NCBI RefSeq assembly: GCF_003385595.1
Contig: NZ_QNUE01000010.1
Span: 86,228 to 150,227, forward strand
Source: Chryseobacterium flavum
GTDB lineage: Bacteria > Bacteroidota > Bacteroidia > Flavobacteriales > Weeksellaceae
DNA length: 64,000 bases
Direction: 5' to 3'
The first letter of the stretch is position 1. Every line of letters begins with the position of its first letter. A model generated the notes under the pieces. It ran no database searches, had not been told where the DNA came from, and saw only the letters and a list, made by a program, of their open reading frames with translations. The position numbers were made by a program, and so were the translations under genes. Of the stretch, positions 33,754-41,246 are shown piece after piece.

Positions 33754-34371
33754 ATGTATCCTGAATTATCAACCACAATTGCTTTATTAAAATGTACCAG
33801 AATAGAAAAGGAGAGAAGGGCTATACTAATGCCGCTGATAGAATATATTCAAAAAAAACTGGAGGCCGGAGAACCTGTAAATATCAATTTTATCTGTACA
33901 CATAATTCAAGAAGAAGCCATTTGTCGCAAATATGGGCACAGATTGCTGCTGCACACTATGGAGTGCCAGAAGTAACCTGCTATTCAGGAGGTACAGAAC
34001 AAACTGCCATGTTCCCTAAAATTGTAGAAACATTGAGGGAACAAGGCTGTCAGGTCATAGAATTATCCGATTCTGAAAACCCGGCTTATGCTATAAAGTA
34101 TGATGAGGATTCACATCCAGTTATCGGCTTTTCCAAAAGATATGATCATCCGTTTAATCCTGTCCATAGTTTTGCTGCTGTAATGACCTGTTCCCAGGCT
34201 GATACAGATTGTCCTTTCATTAAAGGAGCAGATACGCGCATTGCTTTGGCTTTTGAAGATCCTAAAATCTCAGATGGCACACCTGAACAATCGGCAATAT
34301 ATAAAGAAAGAAGTTTACAGATCGGCTCAGAAATGTTTTATGTTTTTTCCCAGATACAGATAATGGGATAG
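33754..34371 (+). CDS. arsC: Arsenate reductase, LMW-phosphatase (thioredoxin-coupled) type
   Basis: This 205-residue protein has the P-loop C-x5-R-S at Cys48 (CTHNSRRS) and a second pair Cys146/Cys153 (TCSQADTDCP). The six-residue spacing matches the Cys82/Cys89 relay of the ArsC class that reduces arsenate using a triple-cysteine cascade and thioredoxin. That pattern separates it from plain tyrosine phosphatases. It reduces As(V) to As(III), which normally needs an exporter (ArsB or Acr3), but none follows here. It starts 24 bp after the DUF6428 stop. Confidence 0.85.
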   Translation: MYPELSTTIALLKCTRIEKERRAILMPLIEYIQKKLEAGEPVNINFICTHNSRRSHLSQIWAQIAAAHYGVPEVTCYSGGTEQTAMFPKIVETLREQGCQVIELSDSENPAYAIKYDEDSHPVIGFSKRYDHPFNPVHSFAAVMTCSQADTDCPFIKGADTRIALAFEDPKISDGTPEQSAIYKERSLQIGSEMFYVFSQIQIMG

Positions 34372-34403
34372 ATAAGTTAGGAATAATCTCACAAAACGCT
34401 AAT

Positions 34404-34700
34404 ATGTCAGAAAATTATATTCAATATGCGAGCGGCTATCAAAAAGACAATATTGATGAAAAAGATATAGTAAAAGCTATATCGGACATTCAATTAATGG
34501 ATGATGAACATGGAACATTTTGGGTTTCAGTTATAACCGATGATGAAAATGTAATTGAAGTAAATAGAGATTTATCGCTTATTGTAATTTTTGAAGGACA
34601 ACAAACCCAATATCAGGCTAAAGACTGGAAAGAGGTCATAGAACTTTATAATCTGCTATTGAGTGAAAAATTCGATGTAATAACCGAAAGAGTAAATTAA
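34404..34700 (+). CDS. Uncharacterised 98-residue acidic protein
   Basis: This short acidic protein has no signal peptide. Its alternating beta pattern (GTFWVSVITDDENVIEVNRD, then LIVIFEGQQTQYQAKDW) ends in a helix with a KEVIELYNLLL motif. The pattern recalls small immunity-type proteins of polymorphic toxin systems, but no toxin gene is adjacent. It starts 33 bp after arsC with a change in AT content, so it may be independent of the arsenic operon. I do not recognise the family. Confidence 0.55.
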   Translation: MSENYIQYASGYQKDNIDEKDIVKAISDIQLMDDEHGTFWVSVITDDENVIEVNRDLSLIVIFEGQQTQYQAKDWKEVIELYNLLLSEKFDVITERVN

Positions 34701-35167
34701 TAGTTAGAAAATAAAAATAAATATAAACAATATACAATTTAACATAATATAAATTATAGGAAAAATAATTTACTGAAAAGGGGTAGCCTAATCCATGAGT
34801 TTCTGTTATTCTCAAAATTTTCCTGACCAATTTCCTTTAACCATTTCTAAGAGCTCTTTTCTTCTTTATAGCTTTTGCCCGGAAAACATTCCGGGCTTCT
34901 GTTATTTCAATAACTTATGTTTTGTTTGCATACGGTTAAAATAACACGCATATCCATAAAAACAGATGCTATAAACCAATCAATTTCAAAAGTCTTAATT
35001 TTTATCCGCTGAGCTTCTTCTATAAAATCTCTGTTCCTGCCTGCACAGTTTTTTTTAGCCTGATTTATTTCCTTTATATATTATGTTAAATAGTACAAAT
35101 CTTGTCACATGACAATTCCTGCTACTGCAAAAAGAAATACCTTTATCATACCAAAAAATAATATAAT
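34701..35167. other. Intergenic region, 467 bp
   Basis: This AT-rich region contains the hairpin at 34877-34896 but no convincing gene on either strand. The sequence just before 35168 (ACCAAAAAATAATATAAT) would be the leader of the VOC gene. A short - strand frame at 34636-34830 overlaps the preceding gene and is dominated by Tyr/Ile/Phe codons, so it is not accepted. Confidence 0.4.
34877..34896. terminator. GC-rich hairpin in intergenic region
   Basis: GCCCGGAA and TTCCGGGC form a perfect 8-bp stem with a 4-base loop (AACA), about 180 bp downstream of the 98-residue protein. The U-tract is weak on both strands, so it may be a terminator or another structured RNA. Confidence 0.45.
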
Positions 35168-35563
35168 ATGAAACCTAAAATGATCTGGGCCAACCTGGCC
35201 GTAGCCAATCTTGAACGAACACAAAAATTCTATACAGAGCTGGGATTCAAGTCCAATAACCCACACAGTTCCAATGAACTGGTAAGCTTTTTTGCAGCCG
35301 GAAATGAATTTATCATTCACTTTTTCTTAAAAAGCGTGATAGAAAACAATCTGAAAAGCATACAATTTGGAGACCCTGACAGCTCAAACGAAATTATATT
35401 CACCCTATCCGCAGAAAGTAAAAACCAGGTAGATGAATGGGCTCTGGAGGTAAAAAAAGCCGGCGGGACCATTGTCTCAGAACCCGAGAGTTTTGGAGAA
35501 AATTATTATGGCTTTGTGTTTGCAGATCCCGATGGGCACAAGTTTAATGTATTTTATATGTAA
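35168..35563 (+). CDS. VOC-family (glyoxalase/bleomycin-resistance) protein
   Basis: This 131-residue vicinal-oxygen-chelate protein has two beta-alpha-beta-beta-beta modules (MIWANLAVANLERTQKFYTELG, then YYGFVFADPDGHKFNVFYM). The metal ligands typical of glyoxalase I are incomplete, as in many VOC proteins that bind antibiotics or act as dimeric sequestering proteins. It stands alone between two non-coding stretches. The substrate is unknown. Confidence 0.85.
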   Translation: MKPKMIWANLAVANLERTQKFYTELGFKSNNPHSSNELVSFFAAGNEFIIHFFLKSVIENNLKSIQFGDPDSSNEIIFTLSAESKNQVDEWALEVKKAGGTIVSEPESFGENYYGFVFADPDGHKFNVFYM

Positions 35564-35797
35564 ATTAGATATTGTTGCCTGATATGCCTGTGAGCATTAA
35601 TTGCCCGTAAATCACCTCTGTTTTCAGTCAGATAGCATAGCCCCTGACTTGAAAAACGCTGTTTATTTGGGACTTTTCTAAATTTTCCGGTAGTTAACTG
35701 TATTTATAATTGGGCGGATTGAAAAACTAATAATTCACTAATCAATCCGGACACTGAACTGGGTTAAGAGTTTGGTTCTGTGATAAAATTCAGAATA

Positions 35798-36580
35798 TTA
35801 TCCATTCATTCCCAAACTATTATACAGCTTTACCTGCCATATTCCCACGATTTCTTTGAGCATAACAAAGGTAAAAGCAGCATTATAGCTGTTGGGAAAT
35901 ACCGTGATTTCGGTATCAATAAAATCTGATGCCTGCGGAACAGGATGTATTCCAAATGTCTGAAACAGCGAAACAGCTCTTTTCATATGAAAACCCGAAG
36001 TCACCAGGTATACATTGGAAGGTGCTATCTGTTTCAATATTTGGCTGGAATATTTTGCATTTTCATACGTATTCATGCTTTTATCTTCCTTTATGATATC
36101 AGCTTCTGAAGCTCCCATTTTTATAAAACTGTCGCTGAATAATTCCGCTTCACTGGTCTGCCCCCTTCCCTTCCCGGAAATTAATATTTTACAGGGCAGA
36201 TTATTTTTCCTGTATTCATAATATAACTGGTACGCTGTGACCATTCTGGAATAAGACAATATGTGCGGCTTTTCAATATTGTCAATATCTGTAACGCCAC
36301 CACCCAGTACCACGATAACGGGATTTTGCGAAGCCATGTTCTTACTTACCTGGGTATTGGCGTAATTTTTCTGAAGGTATGCAGAAGTCAGTTTACCCAG
36401 GAAACCATTTCCTATAAAAATACTGAGTAAGACGGCCAATATGCCAATTCCTATCCTCAGGTTTTTACGTTTGTTTTTCCTTTTCAGCAGGATGATGATA
36501 ACTGCCGCCAGAAATAAAAGGAAATAAGGTTCTGTAAAAAGCTGTAGAATACGGAATAAAAGGTCTAGTAAAAATTTCAT
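35798..36580 (-). CDS. YdcF-family membrane protein (DUF218)
   Basis: This 260-residue protein has two N-terminal transmembrane segments (residues about 15-35 and 45-62) and a YdcF/SanA-like DUF218 domain: VIVVLGGGV, ILISGKGRGQTSEAEL, MNTYENAKYSSQIL, and VYLVTSGFHMKRAVSLF. The domain faces the periplasm, and its members are linked to envelope or cell-wall barrier functions. The ATG at 36580 (MKFLLDLLFRILQLF) is preferred over an upstream frame extension to 36802, which encodes an unlikely cysteine-rich sequence. Confidence 0.85.
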   Translation of the reverse strand: MKFLLDLLFRILQLFTEPYFLLFLAAVIIILLKRKNKRKNLRIGIGILAVLLSIFIGNGFLGKLTSAYLQKNYANTQVSKNMASQNPVIVVLGGGVTDIDNIEKPHILSYSRMVTAYQLYYEYRKNNLPCKILISGKGRGQTSEAELFSDSFIKMGASEADIIKEDKSMNTYENAKYSSQILKQIAPSNVYLVTSGFHMKRAVSLFQTFGIHPVPQASDFIDTEITVFPNSYNAAFTFVMLKEIVGIWQVKLYNSLGMNG

Positions 36581-36825
36581 CTGATGATATTGATTAATGT
36601 TTAGAAACATTGTATTTACAAAGATAAGGGTAATTTTATTGGCAGTATATACTAAAATTTTGTTTTTAAATATCATAAAAAGGCTACTTTTCAGTAACCT
36701 TTGATTAATTTCAGCATTTTCAAGAGCTTCCGGCATCTGCACACACCAGTTATTAAATCTCAATAAAAATGAACTACATCCGGAAATTAAGCTGCAATAC
36801 AAATATCACAAACCAGGAAATTTAA

Positions 36826-37059
36826 TTATGTTACGTCTCCATAATCTTCTTCCCGCTCCAGGATAATCTGGTTCCTGCACACTGTAACCAGCACATGATC
36901 TCCCGGCTGAAAACCACACTGCTGTACCCACTTCCCTGTAATCCTTATTTCCGGAAAGAAAACTATTTTTCCATGTGCTCTTGAAAACGATTTAAGGAAA
37001 ACCGTAATGTTGCGATTGTGAAGCTCATTATCTTTGCTTCGGTTCATTCTTTTTCTCAT
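36826..37059 (-). CDS. SymE-like protein
   Basis: This 77-residue protein ends in a SymE/AbrB-like beta domain (IRITGKWVQQCGFQPGDHVL, then VTVCRNQIILERE). SymE is a type I toxin related to the AbrB DNA-binding fold, in E. coli repressed by an antisense RNA and LexA. Whether this member is toxic or acts on nucleic acids is unknown. The start is uncertain: ATGs at 37083, 37059 and 37047 are in frame. It is divergent from an XRE-type regulator gene across about 150 bp. Confidence 0.65.
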   Translation of the reverse strand: MRKRMNRSKDNELHNRNITVFLKSFSRAHGKIVFFPEIRITGKWVQQCGFQPGDHVLVTVCRNQIILEREEDYGDVT

Positions 37060-37196
37060 ATCTGTTAATTTCCAGCAAATCACGGAATAAATGGCAGAAT
37101 ACTACAGTTTGGGAAAGGATATTTTATTCAAAACAATGGATATTTTAGAATATAATTTATTTTTAACGGGAGCTTTATTTTTAGGGTTTAAAACTT

Positions 37197-37204
37197 TATA
37201 TTTG
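37197..37204 (+). promoter_or_regulatory. -7 promoter element of XRE regulator
   Basis: TATATTTG fits TAnnTTTG, with TTTA (one mismatch to TTTG) 19 bp upstream at 37174-37177. The start of transcription would fall near the first ATG (37210), so translation is either leaderless or begins at the second ATG (37225). Confidence 0.5.
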
Positions 37205-37224
37205 TTATCATGAGTTACACAGAT

Positions 37225-37620
37225 ATGCAAAATAAAAAAATACATCAGGGTAGAAATATAAAGCGTTTCCGCGAAATGCTGGGAATTAAGCAGGAAGCTT
37301 TGGCTTTCGAGTTAGGTGATGACTGGAATCAAAAGAAAATCTCTCTTTTAGAGCAAAAAGAAATGGTAGAATCTGATATTCTGACGCAGGTAGCTCAAAT
37401 TCTGAAAGTCCCGGTTGAAGCGATTGAAAATTTTGATGAGGAGCAAGCAGTGAATATTATTTCTAATACATTCACAAGCAACGACACATCAACTTTGAAT
37501 GCTATAAATGTACAACCTACTTTCAACCCTCTTGATAAGATGGTAGAGCTGTATGAGCGTATGCTGGAACAGCAGAGGGAGATGATTGAGAAATTAGAAA
37601 AGTTAATTGAGAAGAAATAG
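37225..37620 (+). CDS. XRE-family helix-turn-helix regulator
   Basis: This protein of 131 residues (136 if the ATG at 37210 is used) has an N-terminal HTH_3 domain (NIKRFREMLGIKQEALAFEL) and then QKKISLLEQKEMVESDILTQ. After a linker rich in Asn and Thr, the C-terminus is a coiled coil of the MVELYERMLEQQREMIEKLE type. This layout suits a dimeric repressor. Divergence from the SymE-like gene suggests it may control that gene. The promoter position favours the second ATG. Confidence 0.85.
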   Translation: MQNKKIHQGRNIKRFREMLGIKQEALAFELGDDWNQKKISLLEQKEMVESDILTQVAQILKVPVEAIENFDEEQAVNIISNTFTSNDTSTLNAINVQPTFNPLDKMVELYERMLEQQREMIEKLEKLIEKK

Positions 37621-37841
37621 TCTTCAATCGTATGTAATATTATATCAGAATTATCTAATGAAAATACTTGGCTGAATCGCTTTTAGAGCTCATTACTTCG
37701 GTTAGGCCATGCTTTACTCTTCCTAAATTAAAAAATAAATACAATTTTATAGACTAGATCACTGAAACATTAATAAAAATGGAAAATATTGTTCCATTTT
37801 TATTAATGTTTATATTTCATCCAATAATTTTCTTCAAAAAA

Positions 37842-37873
37842 TTTGCGTAGCTAAATAACTACACATATATTTG
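37842..37873 (+). promoter_or_regulatory. Complete -33/-7 promoter of the second ArsR-type gene
   Basis: TTTG (37842-37845), a 20-bp spacer and TATATTTG (37866-37873) match the Bacteroidota consensus at both elements exactly. The -7 element overlaps the regulator's operator, so binding should block transcription. Confidence 0.8.
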
Positions 37874-37889
37874 TAGTCAAATAACTACA
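37872..37889. promoter_or_regulatory. ArsR-type operator overlapping promoter
   Basis: TGTAGT-N6-ACTACA is a perfect inverted repeat just before the ATG at 37892. A related degenerate copy (GCGTAG...AACTACAC) lies 28 bp upstream over the -33 element, giving two half-similar units in tandem around one promoter. Confidence 0.75.
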
Positions 37890-37891
37890 CA

Positions 37892-38221
37892 ATGAATTTA
37901 AGAAGAGATGTATTTCAGGCGATAGCAGATCCTACAAGAAGATCCATTTTAATGCTGGTGGCGGCTCAATCTATGACGGCAGGAGCTATTGCATCCAATT
38001 TTGATACGGCGAGACCTACCGTTTCCAAGCATATCCAGATCCTTACAGAATGTGAACTCTTAAGATCTGAGCAAAACGGCCGTGAAATCATATACCACCT
38101 AAATCCCAATAAAATGAAAGAAATAGCCGATTTTATAGAACCCTTCCGCAAAATGTGGGACGACCGGTTCAATACCCTGGAAAGTGTAATGAAAGCATAC
38201 CAGAATAAAAGCAATGGTTAG
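37892..38221 (+). CDS. ArsR-family regulator lacking metal-site cysteines
   Basis: This 109-residue winged-helix repressor has [12 protein letters not shown] and the recognition helix [17 protein letters not shown]. It lacks the cysteine motif of metal-sensing ArsR proteins and belongs to the subgroup that is commonly co-encoded with an AHSA1/SRPBCC protein. That protein is the next gene (82 bp downstream). The promoter and operator are unusually clear. The ligand is unknown. It begins a run of five + strand genes to 40472. Confidence 0.92.
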   Translation: MNLRRDVFQAIADPTRRSILMLVAAQSMTAGAIASNFDTARPTVSKHIQILTECELLRSEQNGREIIYHLNPNKMKEIADFIEPFRKMWDDRFNTLESVMKAYQNKSNG

Positions 38222-38270
38222 TATTAGATATCAGATGTCAGATTTTTGCGGTTAAGACATCCAACTCATC

Positions 38271-38298
38271 ACTCATAACTCATAACTCATAACTCATT
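38271..38298 (+). repeat. Tandem 7-bp repeat (ACTCATA)
   Basis: Four tandem copies of ACTCATA, the last ending ACTCATT, lie between the ArsR and SRPBCC genes. They are preceded by GATATCAGATGTCAGA at about 38227. Repeats of this simple type appear between genes in flavobacteria, and no coding role is evident. Confidence 0.85.
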
Positions 38299-38303
38299 AA
38301 CCT

Positions 38304-38762
38304 ATGGAACTAAAAACAAAAATCCAGGCCGAAGACGGCAGGCAGGAAATTTTCATTACCCGGGAATTTGACCTTCCGGTAGAACTGCTTTTCAAGGCAT
38401 ATACAGAAGCTGAACTTTTCGAACAATGGATGGGAACCAAAGTGACTAAGTTTGAAAACCAACCCCACGGGAGCTACCGTTTTGAAACCTTAAATCCTCA
38501 GGGCGAGGTGGTTTTCAGTGCCAACGGAACCATTCATGACATTGTTCAGAACGAGAAAATTATAAGGACTTTCCAGATGGAAAACACACCTTTTCCGGTT
38601 CAGATCGAGTTTTTAGAATTTGAAAAATTAACCGATACTACCAGCAAAATTACCATCCAAACCATTTATAAATCCGTAGATTTCAGAGATCAGCACCTGA
38701 AAATGCCATTCGCACAGGGAATCAATATGGCGCATAACCGTTTACAGGAGCTGTTTAATTAG
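38304..38762 (+). CDS. SRPBCC/AHSA1-domain protein
   Basis: This 152-residue protein has the START-like AHSA1 fold with a hydrophobic ligand pocket. Motifs are REFDLPVELLFKAYTEAELF, QWMGTKVTKFE and FSANGTIHDIV. Members paired with an ArsR regulator usually bind small hydrophobic molecules, although their ligands are rarely known. It starts 82 bp after the ArsR gene, separated by a short repeat region that also has low-complexity copies after the gene. Confidence 0.88.
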   Translation: MELKTKIQAEDGRQEIFITREFDLPVELLFKAYTEAELFEQWMGTKVTKFENQPHGSYRFETLNPQGEVVFSANGTIHDIVQNEKIIRTFQMENTPFPVQIEFLEFEKLTDTTSKITIQTIYKSVDFRDQHLKMPFAQGINMAHNRLQELFN

Positions 38763-38806
38763 ATGTCAGATGTCGGATATTAGACGTCAGATGCCAGACT
38801 TTAGAC
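38762..38806 (+). repeat. Degenerate GATGTCAGATGT-type repeats
   Basis: Overlapping degenerate copies of a unit close to AGATGTCAGATGT/AGACGTCAGATGC lie directly after the SRPBCC stop. A related copy (ATCAGATGTCAGA) precedes the gene at about 38230, so similar units flank the gene on both sides. Confidence 0.6.
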
Positions 38807-38881
38807 TTAAAATTATGAGAGTGAAAGTTGGGATTAATGCTATCCTTCTACTCTGCTCATCAACCATAAATCCTTGATAAT

Positions 38882-39460
38882 ATGAATCCAAAAGTTGATT
38901 TCTTCTTCGAAGATGCCGGACAATGGCAGGAAGAATTTAAAGCATTAAGAACAATAGCCCTCAGTACAGAACTGGTGGAAGATTTAAAATGGGGATGTCC
39001 CTGTTATACTTTTGAAGGGAAAAATATTTTCTTAATTCATGGTTTTAAAGAATATTGTGCCTTCCTTTTCTTTAAAGGAGCCTTAATGAAAGATCCGGAT
39101 CATATTCTGATCCGGCAAACCGAAAATGTACAGGCTGCAAGACAGGTCCGTTTTACAGATGTACAGCAGATCAATGATCTTAAAGAGATTCTTCGGTCTT
39201 ATATGTTTGAAGCCGTTGAGATTGAAGAATCAGGAGTTAAAGTGGACATGAAGAAAACAAAAGAATTTGAAATGCCGGAAGAGTTTCAGAATAAACTGGA
39301 GCAGGATCCGGCTTTAAAAGAAGCTTTTGAATCTTTAACTCCTGGACGGCAGCGTGCTTACCTGCTCCACTTTTCCTCTGCAAAGCAATCTAAAACCCGC
39401 GAAGCAAGAATTGAAAAAAATATTCCACAGATCCTTACCGGAAAAGGCCTGAATGATTAA
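38882..39460 (+). CDS. YdeI-family protein (DUF1801 plus OmdA-like tail)
   Basis: This 192-residue protein has a DUF1801 N-terminal half (residues about 10-115, KWGCPCYTFEGKNIFLIHGF and FFKGALMKDPDHILIRQTE), followed by a YdeI/OmdA-type helical C-terminus (FESLTPGRQRAYLLHFSSA and KTREARIEKNIPQIL). The function is unknown; the related OmdA domain is linked to peptide or bacteriocin protection. It lies in the ArsR-SRPBCC-YdeI-DoxX-DUF4256 run. Confidence 0.85.
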   Translation: MNPKVDFFFEDAGQWQEEFKALRTIALSTELVEDLKWGCPCYTFEGKNIFLIHGFKEYCAFLFFKGALMKDPDHILIRQTENVQAARQVRFTDVQQINDLKEILRSYMFEAVEIEESGVKVDMKKTKEFEMPEEFQNKLEQDPALKEAFESLTPGRQRAYLLHFSSAKQSKTREARIEKNIPQILTGKGLND

Positions 39461-39478
39461 CCCTAAAAACAAAATAAA

Positions 39479-39877
39479 ATGGAAACACAAAAAACCTCTG
39501 AAAAAAGAACAAAGATCATTTACTGGATCTTCACCTTATGGATGGCACTTGGAATGGTTTCTACAGCCATTGTCCAGCTTATGAAAAATAAAGACGAACT
39601 GGCCAATTTTACCAACCTGGGCTACCCTTCCTACCTGATGACCATCCTGGGCATCTGTAAACTATTGGGTGTTATTATCATCCTGATCCCCGGACGTCTG
39701 CTGTTAAAAGAATGGGCTTATGCCGGATTTTTCTTTGTAATGTCGGGAGCCGTGGTTTCCCATCTTATTATCGGAGATCCTGCCGGCAGAACATTGCCTG
39801 CCGTACTTCTACTGGCGCTGGTATTAATTTCATGGTATTTCCGCCCATCCAATAGAAAGATTTCCGTTACACCTTAG
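39479..39877 (+). CDS. DoxX-like membrane protein
   Basis: This 132-residue protein has four hydrophobic helices (residues about 13-32, 50-68, 75-97 and 104-122). YWIFTLWMALGMVSTAI and the LGICKLLGVIIIL helix match the DoxX-like group. Members are small inner-membrane proteins with proposed redox or quinone-linked roles. It follows the YdeI gene by 18 bp and precedes DUF4256 by 37 bp, so co-transcription is likely. Confidence 0.85.
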   Translation: METQKTSEKRTKIIYWIFTLWMALGMVSTAIVQLMKNKDELANFTNLGYPSYLMTILGICKLLGVIIILIPGRLLLKEWAYAGFFFVMSGAVVSHLIIGDPAGRTLPAVLLLALVLISWYFRPSNRKISVTP

Positions 39878-39914
39878 TAACTTTATTCCATGAAACCACT
39901 TAAAGATATCTGAT

Positions 39915-40472
39915 ATGAAAAAGAAACAATTAACATCAGAACAGAAGAACGCCCTATTAAGCGTATTAAAAACCCGTTTTGAAAAAAACATGACACGCCA
40001 TAAGAACCTGAAATGGGAAAAAATCCAGGCAAAACTGGAAGCCTCGCCTGAAAAACTCTGTGCCCTCAACGAAATGGAAGAAACAGAAGGCGAACCCGAT
40101 GTCATAGATTACAATCATAAAACGGACGAATATATTTTCGTTGACTGTTCCCCTGAATCTCCGAAACGCAGAAGCCTCTGTTATGATTACCCTGCCTGGG
40201 AATCCCGGAAAGCCAACAAACCTGAAAGCAATGTCATTGACACTGCCTTAGAGATGGGCATTGAACTCCTTACAGAAGAACAATACCGTAAACTTCAGGA
40301 ACTCGGGAAATTTGACCAGAAAACTTCAAGCTGGGTACAAACTCCGGCATCCATCAGGGAATTGGGAGGAGCCATATTCTGCGACAGACGTTATAATACC
40401 GTATTCACCTATCATAACGGCGCAGACTCTTACTATGCAGCAAGGGGGTTCAGGGGAATGCTTAAAGTATAA
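39915..40472 (+). CDS. DUF4256 protein
   Basis: This 185-residue protein resembles DUF4256. The N-terminal segment MKKKQLTSEQKNALLSVLK is followed by WEKIQAKLEASPEKL, then EMEETEGEPDVI and FVDCSPESPKRRSLCYD, and the C-terminus has GGAIFCDRRYNTVFTYHNGA. There is no signal peptide. Function is unknown. It is the last gene of the five-gene run and is followed by a terminator shared with the convergent GNAT gene. Confidence 0.8.
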   Translation: MKKKQLTSEQKNALLSVLKTRFEKNMTRHKNLKWEKIQAKLEASPEKLCALNEMEETEGEPDVIDYNHKTDEYIFVDCSPESPKRRSLCYDYPAWESRKANKPESNVIDTALEMGIELLTEEQYRKLQELGKFDQKTSSWVQTPASIRELGGAIFCDRRYNTVFTYHNGADSYYAARGFRGMLKV

Positions 40473-40497
40473 AGATTAACCACATTCGACACCTGCC

Positions 40498-40522
40498 GGT
40501 TTCCCTCTTTTTGAGGGAAACC
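40498..40522. terminator. Bidirectional terminator between DUF4256 and GNAT genes
   Basis: GGTTTCCCTC and GAGGGAAACC form a perfect 10-bp stem with a T5 loop, 26 bp after the DUF4256 stop and 27 bp from the convergent GNAT stop. Confidence 0.75.
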
Positions 40523-40548
40523 TTGCTCACTCAATGGAAGAAATTTCA

Positions 40549-41040
40549 CTATTTTTGCCATACAAAATAAGCCAGTTCCCTTCCCTCTCTTACCAGGTTT
40601 TCAACCCTCCGGAAACCATTTTTCATCAAAACTTTCTGGGAACCTGTATTTTCCGGATCAGTAACGGCAACAATGTCTTTTTGCTGATGCAGGGAAAGGC
40701 AATACTCAATAAGTGCTTTGCATACCTCTGTTCCGAGACCTCTGCCCCAATACTCCTCTCCCAAAGTATACCCTATTTCTAACTGGTCAGGATTATCAAG
40801 GAAAACCCGGACAAGACACATTCCGGCAAGGTCATTATTCTGGGCATTGAATACTCCCCATCTGCTGAATGGCCCTGTCTTATAGTCTGACAATGCTTTG
40901 TCAAACATTTCTTCATATTCATCAGGCGTTTTATAAGGCAGATAACGTGTTACTTTTTCATTTTCAAAAAGAGCTGAGAATAAGGGAAGTTCCTGCGGTG
41001 CAAATTCACGGATGATGATCGTATCGTTTTTATAGTTCAT
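40549..41040 (-). CDS. GNAT N-acetyltransferase (RimJ-like)
   Basis: This 163-residue acetyltransferase resembles the Acetyltransf_3/RimJ group: TIIIREFAPQELPLFSAL, then LEIGYTLGEEYWGRGLGTEV with the acetyl-CoA loop (GRGLGT), and AVTDPENTGSQKVLMKNGF. The ATG at 41040 (MNYKNDTIIIREF) is chosen because the upstream extension in frame encodes a Cys/Phe-rich stretch unlike the family. The acceptor is unknown. It is divergent from the aminopeptidase P gene. Confidence 0.9.
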   Translation of the reverse strand: MNYKNDTIIIREFAPQELPLFSALFENEKVTRYLPYKTPDEYEEMFDKALSDYKTGPFSRWGVFNAQNNDLAGMCLVRVFLDNPDQLEIGYTLGEEYWGRGLGTEVCKALIEYCLSLHQQKDIVAVTDPENTGSQKVLMKNGFRRVENLVREGRELAYFVWQK

Positions 41041-41246
41041 AGGAATATTGAAATCGTACAATAAAAGTACAAAATAATTGAACAATACCTGTATCGGAAA
41101 ACACCGCAAAAGAATGAACTTTTCTGAAGCAGCATCTTTCTTTTTTATACAAATAAAACGGGCTGTTTTTATTTTTATGAATAAAGGGCTGTGAATAATA
41201 CAAAATCGTAACTTTAAACCTTTAAAACAAAAAGTATTTACAATAT

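Noticed and set aside
36581..36802. N-terminal extension of the YdcF gene
   Set aside because: The extension encodes a Cys-rich, non-signal-like segment. The ATG at 36580 gives a normal membrane N-terminus.
38271..38298. Possible CRISPR array
   Set aside because: The repeats are only 7 bp, without spacers of regular length and with no cas gene nearby.
39830..40105. Open - strand frame of 91 codons
   Set aside because: It overlaps the DUF4256 and DoxX-like genes in reverse, and its translation shows Phe/Ser bias with no domain.
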